A stretch of DNA of 64,000 bases. It comes from Solirubrobacteraceae bacterium (lineage in GTDB: Bacteria; Actinomycetota; Thermoleophilia; Solirubrobacterales; Solirubrobacteraceae). Positions 49,792 through 58,648 of the stretch are shown piece by piece. The translations under genes were made by a program, and so were the position numbers. The notes beneath the pieces are model-generated. The model searched no databases, had not been told where the DNA came from, and saw nothing but the letters and a program-made list of their open reading frames with translations. Numbering within the stretch: the first letter of the stretch is position 1; every line of letters begins with the position of its first letter. The stretch is taken from assembly GCA_017882445.1 (NCBI GenBank), contig JADGPK010000007.1, positions 25,481 to 89,480 on the forward strand, in the 5' to 3' direction.

Positions 49792-52361
49792 GGCTCGATC
49801 TCTGGCGCCAGCTCGACCTCCACGGCGAACTCGCCGTCCTCGACCGGCTCGAGCAGCTCGACCGCGCCCGCCTGGCACAGGTCACCCGCGCCGAGCTCGA
49901 GCGCGTGCAGCCGTGCGGCCGTGTCGCACACAACCACCCGCTGCACGGGCGCGCGCATCGGCCGGCGGGCCTGGGACTTGGCCTTGCGCACCTCGCGCAG
50001 CACGTCAGCCGTGACATCCAGCGCAGCGTCCTCCCTGTCGCGCTCCTCGGCCTCACCGCCGGCGATCGCGGCGAGCTCCTCGGAGTCCGGCCAGCGCGAG
50101 CGGTGCACCGAGCCCTCCTGCCACCACGACCAGACCTCCTCGCACACGAACGGCACGAACGGGGCCAGCAGGCGCTGAAACACCGACAGCGACACGCGCA
50201 GGGCGAGGCTCACGGACGCGCTCACCCCCGGGTCGGGGTCGTAGCGGCGGCCCTTCACGAGCTCCAGGTAGAAGTCGCAGTACCACCAGAAGAAGCTCTC
50301 CGCGCGCTCCAGCGCGCGCGCGTAGTCGTAGTCCTCGAAGCTGGCCGTCGCCTCCGCCACCACCCCCGACAGCCGCGCGATCAGCGCGCGGTCGAGCGGG
50401 TGCGTGAGCGTCTCGCCCTGGGCGGGGAGATCGGCGAGCGCGAACTTCGACGCGTTCAGCAGCTTCACCGCCAGGCGACGGCCGACCTTCATCTGCTGGG
50501 CGTCGAACGCGGTGTCCGTGCCCGGCCGGCCGTTGACGGCCCAGTAGCGGACCGCGTCCGCGCCGTACTCCTCCAGCAGGTGCATCGGCGTGACCACGTT
50601 GCCCTTGGACTTCGACATCTTCTTGCGGTCCGGATCGAGCACCCAGCCGGAGATCGCGGCGTTGCGCCACGGCAGCTCGTTCTCGTCGAGGTGCGAGCGC
50701 AGGATCGTCGAGAACAGCCAGGTCCTGATGATGTCGTGCGCCTGCGGGCGCACGTCCATCGGGAAGACCTTCCTGAACAGATCCTCGTCCTCGCCCGCCT
50801 GTCCGGCGATCTGCGGCGTCAGCGACGACGTCGCCCACGTGTCCATCACGTCCGGGTCAGCCGCGAAGCCGCCCGGCTGCCCGCGCTGGGAGGCCTCGAA
50901 GCCGTCGGGTACGTCGGTCGAGGGGTCCACGGGAAGCTGCTCGGGGCGCGCGGGCAGCGGCTGGTCGAACAGCACCGTCCCGCTCGCGTCGAGGGGGTAC
51001 CAGATGGGGAACGGCACGCCGAAGAAGCGCTGGCGGCTGATGCACCAGTCGCCCGTCAGGCCGTTCACCCAGTCCTCCAGGCGCGCGCGCATGTACGGCG
51101 GGTGCCACTCGAGCTCGCGGCCGCGCGCGAGCAGCTCCTCGCGATGCTCGATCGTGCGGATGAACCATTGCCGGCTGGTGATGATCTCCACGGGCCGCTC
51201 GCCCTTCTCGAAGAACTTCACCGCGCGCGTCACCGGCTGGGGCTCCCCGATCAGCTCGCCCGACTGCTCGAGCAGCTCGACCACGCGCCTGCGCGCCTGG
51301 TTGACCGTCCTGCCGCTGAGCTCCTCATAGCTCGCGCGCGCGCGCTCGCGGTCCGCGGACTCCCACCCCGGCGAGCCCCACGGGACGTCGAGCAGCCGGC
51401 CGTCCGGACCGAGCACGGAGCGAACCGGAAGCGAGAGCTCGCGCCACCACATCACGTCGGTGAGGTCGCCGAACGTGCACACCATCACCAGGCCCGTCCC
51501 CTTGTCCTGCTCGACCTGCGGGTGTGTCATCACGGGCACCCGCGTCCCGAACAGGGGCGTGAGCACGTCGCTGCCGACGAGCTCTCGGTGGCGCGCGTCG
51601 TCCGGATGGGCGAGCAGCGCCACGCACGCCGGGATCAGCTCCGGGCGGGTCGTCTCAATCAGCGCCTCACCGCCTCCCTCGGCCCGGGCGAAGCGCACGC
51701 GGTGCATCGCGCCGGGGCGCTCGCGGTCCTCGAGCTCGGCCTGCGCGACCGCCGTCTGGAAGTCCACGTCCCACAGCGTCGGCGCCTCGAGCTGGTAGGC
51801 GCCGTCGCGCTCCAGCAGCCCGAGGAACGAACGCTGGGAGATGCGCTGGGCGAGCGCGCCGATCGTCGTGTAGGTCATCGACCAGTCCACCGACAGTCCC
51901 AGCGTGCGCCACAGCGCCTCGAAGACCTGCTCGTCGCTCTCGGTCAGCTGCAGGCACAGCTCGACGAAGTTCGGGCGCGAGATCGCGACGGGCTCCTTCT
52001 GATCGGATCCCCCCCCGCCCGCCGCCGGCGGGGTGAAGTCGGCCTGATAGGGCACCGAGGGGTCGCAGCGCACGCCGAAGTGGTTCTGTACGCGCCGCTC
52101 TGTAGGCAGGCCGTTGTCGTCCCAGCCCATCGGGTAGAAGACCTCCATGCCGCGCATCCGCCGGAAGCGGGCGATCGCGTCGGTGTGCGTGTAGGAGAAC
52201 ACGTGGCCCACGTGCAACGAGCCGCTCACGGTCGGCGGCGGCGTGTCGATCGAGAACACGCGCTCGCGCGGCGCCGAGCGGTCGAAACGGTAGGCGCCGT
52301 CGCGTTCCCACGCCGCGCTCCACTTGGCCTCGAGGCCCTCGAGCGTGGGGCGCTCGGGCAC
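49788..52361 (-). CDS. valS: Valyl-tRNA synthetase
   Basis: About 857 residues from GTG 52361 (AGG 5 nt upstream). It begins PERPTLEGLEAKWSAAWE, and SGSLHVGHVFSYTHTDAIARF carries the HIGH-type signature (HVGH), KKMSKSKGNV the KMSKS loop. The editing domain is between them and the anticodon-binding and C-terminal coiled-coil parts follow. In-frame codons continue upstream to 52667, but the sequence there is Pro/Arg-rich and unlike ValRS. The stop overlaps the RCK channel gene start by 4 nt, an unusual pairing. No T-box motif is seen upstream. Confidence 0.9.
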   Translation of the reverse strand: MPERPTLEGLEAKWSAAWERDGAYRFDRSAPRERVFSIDTPPPTVSGSLHVGHVFSYTHTDAIARFRRMRGMEVFYPMGWDDNGLPTERRVQNHFGVRCDPSVPYQADFTPPAAGGGGSDQKEPVAISRPNFVELCLQLTESDEQVFEALWRTLGLSVDWSMTYTTIGALAQRISQRSFLGLLERDGAYQLEAPTLWDVDFQTAVAQAELEDRERPGAMHRVRFARAEGGGEALIETTRPELIPACVALLAHPDDARHRELVGSDVLTPLFGTRVPVMTHPQVEQDKGTGLVMVCTFGDLTDVMWWRELSLPVRSVLGPDGRLLDVPWGSPGWESADRERARASYEELSGRTVNQARRRVVELLEQSGELIGEPQPVTRAVKFFEKGERPVEIITSRQWFIRTIEHREELLARGRELEWHPPYMRARLEDWVNGLTGDWCISRQRFFGVPFPIWYPLDASGTVLFDQPLPARPEQLPVDPSTDVPDGFEASQRGQPGGFAADPDVMDTWATSSLTPQIAGQAGEDEDLFRKVFPMDVRPQAHDIIRTWLFSTILRSHLDENELPWRNAAISGWVLDPDRKKMSKSKGNVVTPMHLLEEYGADAVRYWAVNGRPGTDTAFDAQQMKVGRRLAVKLLNASKFALADLPAQGETLTHPLDRALIARLSGVVAEATASFEDYDYARALERAESFFWWYCDFYLELVKGRRYDPDPGVSASVSLALRVSLSVFQRLLAPFVPFVCEEVWSWWQEGSVHRSRWPDSEELAAIAGGEAEERDREDAALDVTADVLREVRKAKSQARRPMRAPVQRVVVCDTAARLHALELGAGDLCQAGAVELLEPVEDGEFAVEVELAPEIEP

Positions 52362-52700
52362 GCTCGCCTGCTTCAGAGCACCCTCGTCGAGGGGGTGCTC
52401 CGGTGCGGCTGTGGGCTTGGGTGGCTGCGACGGCGGCAAGCAGCTGATCGTATCCGCCGCTGCCAAGCGGTGCTCGTGCAGATCGCGCGGACGGTGCAGG
52501 CGCGAGAACGGGCACCGCACGCACGAAGAAATCTCGCGCGGACTCCGGACATACCCCAAACTTTCCATGAGACTGCTCTCATAAATGCCCTCTGGCGAAT
52601 CCCTTCCGGCGGCGCGCCGATATAGAGTGGTCGCTGTTGGGTAGCTGGGAGAGCGTAGCTGCGACAAGCAGAATCACGCGAGGATCACGGGGAGCGGTTT
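52362..52700. other. Divergent intergenic region between valS and the oxidase operon
   Basis: 339 nt. A hairpin with 8-bp arms (GAGCACCC and GGGTGCTC) lies at about 52375-52402, just before the valS start, and could regulate valS. TATAGA at 52621 may be the -10 box of the oxidase operon. An open frame runs in valS phase to 52667, but it has no ValRS-like sequence. Confidence 0.45.
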
Positions 52701-53375
52701 TTGAGCCTTTTCGCAAAGAAGCTTTTGAGCGTCGCCGCCACCGTGACCGCGCTGGGGGTGCTCATCGGTCTCTACGTCGCCGACTGGGCGACCAGCTATC
52801 CGAAGGAGATCACCGCCACCAGCGCACCCGCCAACAGCGGCGGCGTCAACCTCACGCTCGAGGCGGTCGCGGCGGTCGGCGCGAAATACAGCCCGCAGCA
52901 TCCGGAATGGGTCTCCTACCTGGTTCGCACGGGTGGCCGCTGGGTGCGCTCGACGGACTACATCGTCCCCGCGAACTCGGTCGTGCACGTCACGATCTAC
53001 CAGTACGACACGCCCACCGGGCTGCGCAACCCGTTCCTCTCGCAGGTCCAGGGCACGGTCGGTTCGACCGAGGTGATCGACGGCAAGACGGTCAACTCGA
53101 TCCCTCCCGAAGAAGCCTCACACACCTTCGCCGTACCCGAGCTCGGGGTGTTCGTACCGCTGCCGGGCGCCTCCGAAGAAGGCAAGCACCCGTGCGAAGA
53201 AGCGCCGTGCGAACTGAACAGCGATCACCGCACGATCAGCTTCAGTTTCCGCACCGGCAAGAAGGGCCGTTACCGCTGGCAGTGCTTCGTGCCCTGCGGC
53301 GCCGGCTGGTACTTCGGCAACGGCGGTCCGATGCAGACCCTCGGCTACATGGACGGCTTCATCAATGTCGTCTAA
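52701..53375 (+). CDS. Membrane-anchored cupredoxin-like protein heading the oxidase operon
   Basis: 224 residues from a TTG start with GGGGAG 7 nt upstream. A single N-terminal membrane helix (about 4-27) anchors a periplasmic beta domain. Near the C-terminus it reads RYRWQCFVPCGAGWYFGNGGPMQTLGYMDGF. The CxxxC plus Met is like the CuA loop of CtaC but lacks the His residues of CuA, so it may bind one copper ion or act in copper delivery. It overlaps ctaC by 11 nt and is therefore coexpressed. The family is not named with certainty. Confidence 0.75.
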   Translation: MSLFAKKLLSVAATVTALGVLIGLYVADWATSYPKEITATSAPANSGGVNLTLEAVAAVGAKYSPQHPEWVSYLVRTGGRWVRSTDYIVPANSVVHVTIYQYDTPTGLRNPFLSQVQGTVGSTEVIDGKTVNSIPPEEASHTFAVPELGVFVPLPGASEEGKHPCEEAPCELNSDHRTISFSFRTGKKGRYRWQCFVPCGAGWYFGNGGPMQTLGYMDGFINVV

Positions 53376-54231
53376 CCCGGCGACTTCGCCCGCCGAGCTG
53401 GCGGGCGAACCGAATCACGCCCGGCGCTTCGGGCTGACGTGGCTGATCGCGACGGTCATCGCGACACCGCTGGTGATCGTGCTGCTGGGGCCGATCCTGC
53501 CTCCCGGCAAGGCCACCGAGCAGGCCGCCGGGCAGGTCACCGACAACACGGTGCTGCTCGGGATGGCCACGCCGGTGCTGCTGCTGGTCGTGATCTACCT
53601 CGTCTACGCGTCCATCTTCTTCCGCCAGCCGAAGGGCGGCGTGCTCGAAGGGCCGGCTGTTCGCGGTGACGCTCGTATCCAGACGACGTGGATCGTGGTC
53701 ACCTCGCTGCTCGTGCTCTCGCTCGCCGGCTATGGCACCGTGCGGCTGCTCGCCGACAACGGCGCCGGCTCGGGCAGCGGCCCCACCCCTCTGACCGTCC
53801 CGGCGGGACCGAAGCTGCCGGTGCAGGTGATCGCGCAGCAGTGGGCGTTCACCTACCGCTACCCGACCTATGGCGGAGTCGAGACCCCTCACCTGGTCCT
53901 GCCGGTCGGCAAGATGATCGAACTGCACGTCACCTCGCTCGACGTGATCCACTCGTTCTGGGCCTATCAGCTCGGCGTCAAGGCCGACGCGAACCCGCAG
54001 ATCGACAACATCGCGTTCGTCAAGCCGACCAAGGTGCAGAGCTTCGAAGTGCGTTGCGCTGAGCTGTGCGGGCTCTGGCACGGTGAGATGTTCGACCACG
54101 GCCGCGTGGTCACCGAAGCTGAATTCGAAACGTGGATTCACGAACAGCAGACACGTTTCGCGGCGGCGACCAAGTCGCTGCCGCCCTACAGCACGACCTA
54201 TCAACCCGAACCAACGAGGCGCGGCGGATGA
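53365..54231 (+). CDS. ctaC: Cytochrome c oxidase subunit II
   Basis: 288 residues with two membrane helices (about 22-46 and 63-88) and a periplasmic cupredoxin domain. The CuA ligands are complete: DVIHSFW supplies one His, and CAELCGLWHGEM gives Cys, Glu, Cys, His and Met. It receives electrons from cytochrome c and passes them to subunit I. It lacks a fused cytochrome c domain. The C-terminal tail is Pro/Thr-rich. The ATG overlaps the upstream cupredoxin gene by 11 nt, and its stop overlaps ctaD by 4 nt. Confidence 0.93.
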   Translation: MSSNPATSPAELAGEPNHARRFGLTWLIATVIATPLVIVLLGPILPPGKATEQAAGQVTDNTVLLGMATPVLLLVVIYLVYASIFFRQPKGGVLEGPAVRGDARIQTTWIVVTSLLVLSLAGYGTVRLLADNGAGSGSGPTPLTVPAGPKLPVQVIAQQWAFTYRYPTYGGVETPHLVLPVGKMIELHVTSLDVIHSFWAYQLGVKADANPQIDNIAFVKPTKVQSFEVRCAELCGLWHGEMFDHGRVVTEAEFETWIHEQQTRFAAATKSLPPYSTTYQPEPTRRGG

Positions 54232-56129
54232 GCACGACAGCAGCAGCCGTTTCCACCCCTGCACCGGCCAGCCGCCCGCTCTGGCGCCGGTTGATCGGCT
54301 TCAACCTGCTCACGGCGGTGCTGCTGGGCATCGGCGGTTATTACCTCGGCTGGTTCATCGGCCACCAGATCAAAGGCTCGAGCTTCCATAACCAGGTGCC
54401 GAGCAGCGAGAACGACGTGGCGCTGCTGCTCGCCTACTTCTTCGGGGTGATCGGCTTCCTGATCGGCCTCGGCTTCGCCAACTACCCGGTCTCGCGCATG
54501 CTCGGGCGTCCCGCCTCGTTGCGTGAGAAGGAGCAAGAGGGCTGGGGGCGCTACTTCGGCCTCTGCACCGACCACAAGGTGGTCGGGATCCAGTACCTGA
54601 TCGGCATCGGCGTGTTCTTCTTCATCGGCGGGCTCAACGCGATGCTGATCCGTGCCGAGCTGCTGCACAACACGCCGACCTTCGTGGGCCCCGGCCAGTA
54701 CATCTCGCTCGTGGGCATGCACGGCACGATGATGATGGGAATGATGACCTCGGGCATCCTCGGCCCGTTCGCCAACTACTTCGTGCCGATCATGATCGGC
54801 GCACGGCGGATGGCCTTCCCGCGCATCGAGGCGCTCACCTTCTGGCTGCTGATGGCGGCTGGGTTCATCCTGACCTCGACGATCTTCTTCGGCGGCTTCC
54901 CCACCGGCTGGACGGGCTATGAGCCGCTCAACGACCAGGCGGTCATGGGGATGGACTCCTACATCTGCTTCTTCGCGCTCGTTGGAATCTCGATGTGCCT
55001 CCTGGGCCTCAACATGATGGCCACGATCATCACCATGCGCGCGCCCGGCCTGACGTGGTCGCGACTGCCGATCTTCGTGTGGTCGGTGTTCGCCACCTCG
55101 GTGCTGATGGTGCTCGCCGCGCCGATGCTGGTTGCGACCCTGCTGATGGCCGCGCTCGACCGCACGATCAACACGTCGTTCTTCATCACCGGCGGCGGCG
55201 GCAGCTCCTACCTGTTCGAGAACCTGTTCTGGTTCTTCGGCCATCCCGAGGTCTACATCCTGGCGCTGCCCGGCTTCGGGATCGTGCTCGAGCTGCTCCC
55301 GGTGTTCACGCGCAAGCCGCTGTGGGGCTATCGCCTGGCGGTCTCCGGCATGCTCGGCGTCAGCCTGATGAGCTTCTTCGTCTGGCAGCACCACCTGTTC
55401 GTCAGCGGCATCAACGCCGACCTGCGGCCGTTCTACATGCTCTCGACGGAGATCATCTCGATCCCCACAGGCTTCATCTTCATGTGCGTGATGGGAACGC
55501 TGTGGAAGGCCCGAACCTCGTTCACGGTGCCGATGCTCTTCTGCCTGGGGTGGACATTCAACTTCCTGATCGGCGGGCTCTCCGGCGTGTTCCTGTCTGA
55601 CACCCCGAGCGACACGACGACCCACGGCAGCTTCTTCGTGATGGCCCACTTCCACTACACGATCATGGGCGGGCTGATCTTCACCTTCTTCGCCGCGATC
55701 TATTACTGGATCCCGAAGATGACCGGGCTGCGCTTCAACGAGCGCCTGGCGAAACTGCATTTCTGGCTGATGTTCGTCGCGTTCAACTCGACCTTCCTGC
55801 CGTTGTTCGTGCTCGGCATGAAGGGACAGCCCAGGCGTGTGAGCGAGTACGCGCCGAACCTGCACGGCCTCAACGTGTGGGTGTCGATCTCGGCCTTCGT
55901 GCTCGGATTCTCGATGCTGATCTTCCTCGCGAACGCCGTCTACTCGCTGATCTTCGTGCGACTCAAGGCCGAGCAGAACCCGTGGCGCTCGAAGTCGATC
56001 GAGTGGCAGGTCCCCACGCCGGTGCCTGTCAACAACTTCGAGCAGATCCCTGTGTTCGACTCCGATCCCTACGAATACGGCGTCCCGCTCACCGTGGGCC
56101 CCGGCCAGACCGCCCCCGCGGGAGCCTGA
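54228..56129 (+). CDS. ctaD: Cytochrome c oxidase subunit I
   Basis: 633 residues, larger than usual because of an N-terminal extension with a helix pair (about 20-95) before the 12-helix core. The low-spin haem ligand is in GMHGTMMMG. GHPEVYILALPGFG carries the His-Tyr crosslink and the Glu of the D channel, type A1. WQHHLF gives the CuB His pair, and HFHYTIMGG the two haem ligands. It is the haem-copper catalytic core that reduces oxygen and pumps protons. It overlaps ctaC by 4 nt and is followed by ctaE 3 nt later. Confidence 0.95.
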   Translation: MSTTAAAVSTPAPASRPLWRRLIGFNLLTAVLLGIGGYYLGWFIGHQIKGSSFHNQVPSSENDVALLLAYFFGVIGFLIGLGFANYPVSRMLGRPASLREKEQEGWGRYFGLCTDHKVVGIQYLIGIGVFFFIGGLNAMLIRAELLHNTPTFVGPGQYISLVGMHGTMMMGMMTSGILGPFANYFVPIMIGARRMAFPRIEALTFWLLMAAGFILTSTIFFGGFPTGWTGYEPLNDQAVMGMDSYICFFALVGISMCLLGLNMMATIITMRAPGLTWSRLPIFVWSVFATSVLMVLAAPMLVATLLMAALDRTINTSFFITGGGGSSYLFENLFWFFGHPEVYILALPGFGIVLELLPVFTRKPLWGYRLAVSGMLGVSLMSFFVWQHHLFVSGINADLRPFYMLSTEIISIPTGFIFMCVMGTLWKARTSFTVPMLFCLGWTFNFLIGGLSGVFLSDTPSDTTTHGSFFVMAHFHYTIMGGLIFTFFAAIYYWIPKMTGLRFNERLAKLHFWLMFVAFNSTFLPLFVLGMKGQPRRVSEYAPNLHGLNVWVSISAFVLGFSMLIFLANAVYSLIFVRLKAEQNPWRSKSIEWQVPTPVPVNNFEQIPVFDSDPYEYGVPLTVGPGQTAPAGA

Positions 56130-56132
56130 GCG

Positions 56133-56831
56133 ATGGCATCCGAAAGCGAAAGCCTCCCGCTCGGCCGTATGGCCCCGCCCGTGCCCGCCGGCCTGGATAT
56201 CCCGCCGGAGCCGCCGGACGTCGGCGCCCGCGCGCTATCGGTCGCCTCGCGGCTGCTGTGCGGCGCCTCGACGTTCTTCTTCCTGGCGTTCCTGTTCGCG
56301 TACTTCTACCTTCGCTCGATCAACCAGGATCACTTCTGGCTGCCCTCCGCAGCACAGCTGAAGGAACAGAAGGAGCTCCACGTCAGCCTCAAGCCCGATC
56401 AGGCGCTCGGTGCGGTCTTCATCGTCTGCGTGGTGCTCAGCGTGCTGCTCGCGTTCCTCGCGAGCCGGCGCATGAAACAGCAATCGCAGAGCTGGCTGCC
56501 ACCCGCGATCGGCGCACTGGTGCTCGGCATCGGAGCAGTCGCGGCCCAGTGCATCGAGTTCATCGTCCAGAAATTCGGACCCACCGACGGCGCGTTCGCG
56601 AGCGTGTTCTGCGCGTGGCTGGCCTTCTATCTGATCGCGATCCTGGGCACGATGTACTGGCTGGAGACCCAGGTCGCCACGGAGCTGCGCGCGCGGCGCC
56701 AGCCGGCGGCCCACGGCGACATCCGCGACCCGGACCGACTGATCGCGCCGAGCCTTGATGCCGCGGTCTTCTACTGGGGCTTCCTCGCCGGAATCGGCAT
56801 CGTCACCTACGTGACGCTGTACCTCCTCTGA
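56133..56831 (+). CDS. ctaE: Cytochrome c oxidase subunit III
   Basis: 232 residues with five predicted helices (about 38-60, 85-108, 118-140, 150-172 and 208-230). Actinobacterial subunit III is shorter than the seven-helix mitochondrial form, and the order VASRLLCGASTFFFLAFLFAYFYLRS fits. It stabilises the core and is thought to prevent suicide inactivation. The N-terminal 30 residues are Pro-rich and cytoplasmic. It lies 3 nt after ctaD and 2 nt before the assembly gene, within one transcript. Confidence 0.85.
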   Translation: MASESESLPLGRMAPPVPAGLDIPPEPPDVGARALSVASRLLCGASTFFFLAFLFAYFYLRSINQDHFWLPSAAQLKEQKELHVSLKPDQALGAVFIVCVVLSVLLAFLASRRMKQQSQSWLPPAIGALVLGIGAVAAQCIEFIVQKFGPTDGAFASVFCAWLAFYLIAILGTMYWLETQVATELRARRQPAAHGDIRDPDRLIAPSLDAAVFYWGFLAGIGIVTYVTLYLL

Positions 56832-56833
56832 CC

Positions 56834-57703
56834 ATGCCCGCCGCGGCCGCGACGCCCGGCTTCTGGACCTGGTCGTTCGACCCGGCGCTGGTGTTGGTGC
56901 TCGCCGCCACGGTCCTGTACCGCGTCGGCGACCGGCGCACGGTCACCGCGAGACAGTCAGAGCATCGCCAGCGCTTCAGGAACGCCGCCTTCTACACCGC
57001 CATGGCGGTGCTCGTGATCGCGCTCAACTCGCCGCTCGATGCGCTCAGCGAGCAGCTGTTCTGGGCCCACATGGTCCAGCACGTGCTGCTGCTCCTGGTG
57101 GCACCGCCGCTGATCGTGCTCGCCCGCCCGTGGGTTCGCCTGTGGCGCGCACTGACGCTCGACACGCGTCGATCGCTAGGGCGCGACCTCGCGCTCGGCG
57201 AGCGCACCGCGCCGCTGCGGTGGTTCAGCCGGACGCTAGGGCGTCCGCTGCCGAGCTTTGTGGCGTTCTCGGTCGTGCTGCTCGTCTGGCACGTGCCGGT
57301 CCTGTTCGAAGCGACGCTGCGCTCAGGCACGCTGCACGCGCTCGAGCACACGCTGTTCTTCAGCACCGCGCTGATGTTCTGGAAGCAGGTGATCGACTCG
57401 CCACCGCTGCACGCACGCCTGACCGACCCCGAGCGCGTCGTGTACGTGATCGGCGCGATGATCGTCAGCTGGGTCCTCGCCGTCGTGCTGGCGCTGGCGC
57501 CGCATCCGCTGTATGGCTTCTACGCCCACCAGGCGAGCCGTCCCGGCGGCATCTCGGCGCTCGCCGACCAGCAGATCGCCGCTGGAATCATGTGGGTGCC
57601 GGGGTCGATCACGTTCGTGATAGTCATCTTTGCCTACGTCCACCGCTGGCTGATGCCACCGGCGCCCCCAACCCGGGCGCACCGGCTGGCAAGCCAGCCA
57701 TAG
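56834..57703 (+). CDS. ctaG: Cytochrome c oxidase assembly protein of the CtaG (caa3) family
   Basis: 289 residues and about seven membrane helices. ALYRVGDRR-type loop residues, NSPLDALSEQLFWAHMVQHVLLLLVAPPL and LRSGTLHALEHTLFFSTALMFWKQVID, and GIMWVPGSITFVIVIFAYVHRWL are typical of caa3_CtaG proteins, which help insert copper at CuB. It is not related to the single-helix CtaG/Cox11. Several conserved His (AHMVQH, ALEHT) suit metal handling. It follows ctaE after 2 nt and is itself followed by a tiny membrane protein. Confidence 0.9.
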   Translation: MPAAAATPGFWTWSFDPALVLVLAATVLYRVGDRRTVTARQSEHRQRFRNAAFYTAMAVLVIALNSPLDALSEQLFWAHMVQHVLLLLVAPPLIVLARPWVRLWRALTLDTRRSLGRDLALGERTAPLRWFSRTLGRPLPSFVAFSVVLLVWHVPVLFEATLRSGTLHALEHTLFFSTALMFWKQVIDSPPLHARLTDPERVVYVIGAMIVSWVLAVVLALAPHPLYGFYAHQASRPGGISALADQQIAAGIMWVPGSITFVIVIFAYVHRWLMPPAPPTRAHRLASQP

Positions 57704-57711
57704 GAGGGTCA

Positions 57712-57849
57712 ATGCCAACTACCGCCATCCCGATCGCCGCCAACTTCCTGGCCGGATCGATCCTCACCCTGGTCCTGCCGGGGGTCGTCGTGATCGTCGT
57801 CACCGTCTGGTACGTGCGCCTTTGGCTGCGCGGCACCGGGGAACGCTGA
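57712..57849 (+). CDS. 45-residue single-helix membrane protein, last gene of the oxidase operon
   Basis: Starts MPTTAIPIAANFLAGSILT and has one membrane helix (about 11-35) rich in Val/Leu, ending RLWLRGTGER. GGAGGG lies 5 nt before the ATG, a perfect ribosome-binding site, 8 nt after ctaG. Small single-helix subunits are common in oxidase complexes, so it may be a subunit IV-like or assembly partner. It is too short for ordinary gene-finding cut-offs, and no homology could be checked. Confidence 0.75.
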   Translation: MPTTAIPIAANFLAGSILTLVLPGVVVIVVTVWYVRLWLRGTGER

Positions 57850-57870
57850 GCCTCGCTGGATCGAGCGCGT

Positions 57871-58557
57871 TCAGCGCGTGGCGAGCCTCGGCACGTCGTG
57901 GACGATCTCGCTCGGTTCGAAGCTCGACGGATACAGCGTCGTCAACGTGCCGCTCGCGCTCACGCCGTAGACGAGCGCCGAGTGCTCGATCGCGTCCGGA
58001 TGGCCCGCCACGCGGATCGAGCCCACGCTCCATGCGGACCACGTGCGGGCGAGCTCACGGGTCGAGCCGATCAGGTAGCGCATCCGGCCGAGCATCCCGC
58101 GGGCGCGCAGGAACCTCGCGACCGTCGCCCTGGTGTCACCGCGCTGGTCGACCGACACGGCGATCACCTGCGCGTGTGACGCCTCGGCGCCGAGCAGGTG
58201 CAGCGCCACGCGGAGGTTCGAGACCATCAGCGGACATATGTCCGGGCAGTGCGTGTAGATGAACGTCACGAGCACCGCCTTGCCGCGGTACTGCGCGAGC
58301 GTGACCGGCCGGCCGAGATAGTCGCGCAGATCGATCGCGGGCGCCTGCCGGGCAGGGAGCGCGAGCGTCCCGAAGAGCCCGCTCGCCGCGTTGGCCGGGC
58401 GCCCGCCGCCGGAGCCCCGGGAGCCGCTCGAGCCATCGAACAGCACGAAGGCGAGGCCCGCGAGGATTCCGAGAAGCAACGCCAGCGCGGTGACGATCCG
58501 CGGCCACGATCGGGTGGCGGTGGCCGCGCCGGGTGGGGTTGTGTTCTGCTCGCTCAT
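57871..58557 (-). CDS. sco: SCO1/SenC/PrrC-family copper chaperone
   Basis: About 228 residues. One N-terminal membrane helix (about 20-42) anchors a thioredoxin-like domain. The copper site is complete: THCPDICP gives CxxxC, and IEHSALVYG the distal His. SCO proteins deliver copper to the CuA site of subunit II, in line with the neighbouring oxidase operon, to which it is convergent (21 nt between stops). A Gly/Ser-rich linker lies at about 43-60. ATG 58557 is used because GGGAG stands 4 nt upstream. Confidence 0.92.
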   Translation of the reverse strand: MSEQNTTPPGAATATRSWPRIVTALALLLGILAGLAFVLFDGSSGSRGSGGGRPANAASGLFGTLALPARQAPAIDLRDYLGRPVTLAQYRGKAVLVTFIYTHCPDICPLMVSNLRVALHLLGAEASHAQVIAVSVDQRGDTRATVARFLRARGMLGRMRYLIGSTRELARTWSAWSVGSIRVAGHPDAIEHSALVYGVSASGTLTTLYPSSFEPSEIVHDVPRLATR

Positions 58558-58648
58558 CACGCTCCCGGCCGCGAGTGTACCGACGCTTCACCTGCCTGAG
58601 ACGCCTGCCGGGCCGGCGACGCGCAGCCGAGCGACGAGGCCTACCGGG

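Noticed and set aside
52362..52667. T-box riboswitch or N-terminal extension of ValRS
   Set aside because: No T-box AGGGTGG-type motif is present, and the in-frame extension is unlike any ValRS; only a simple hairpin is seen.
52637..53437. 266-codon plus-strand frame covering the cupredoxin gene
   Set aside because: It is a shifted shadow of the TTG-started cupredoxin gene, with Arg-rich translation and no ribosome-binding site.
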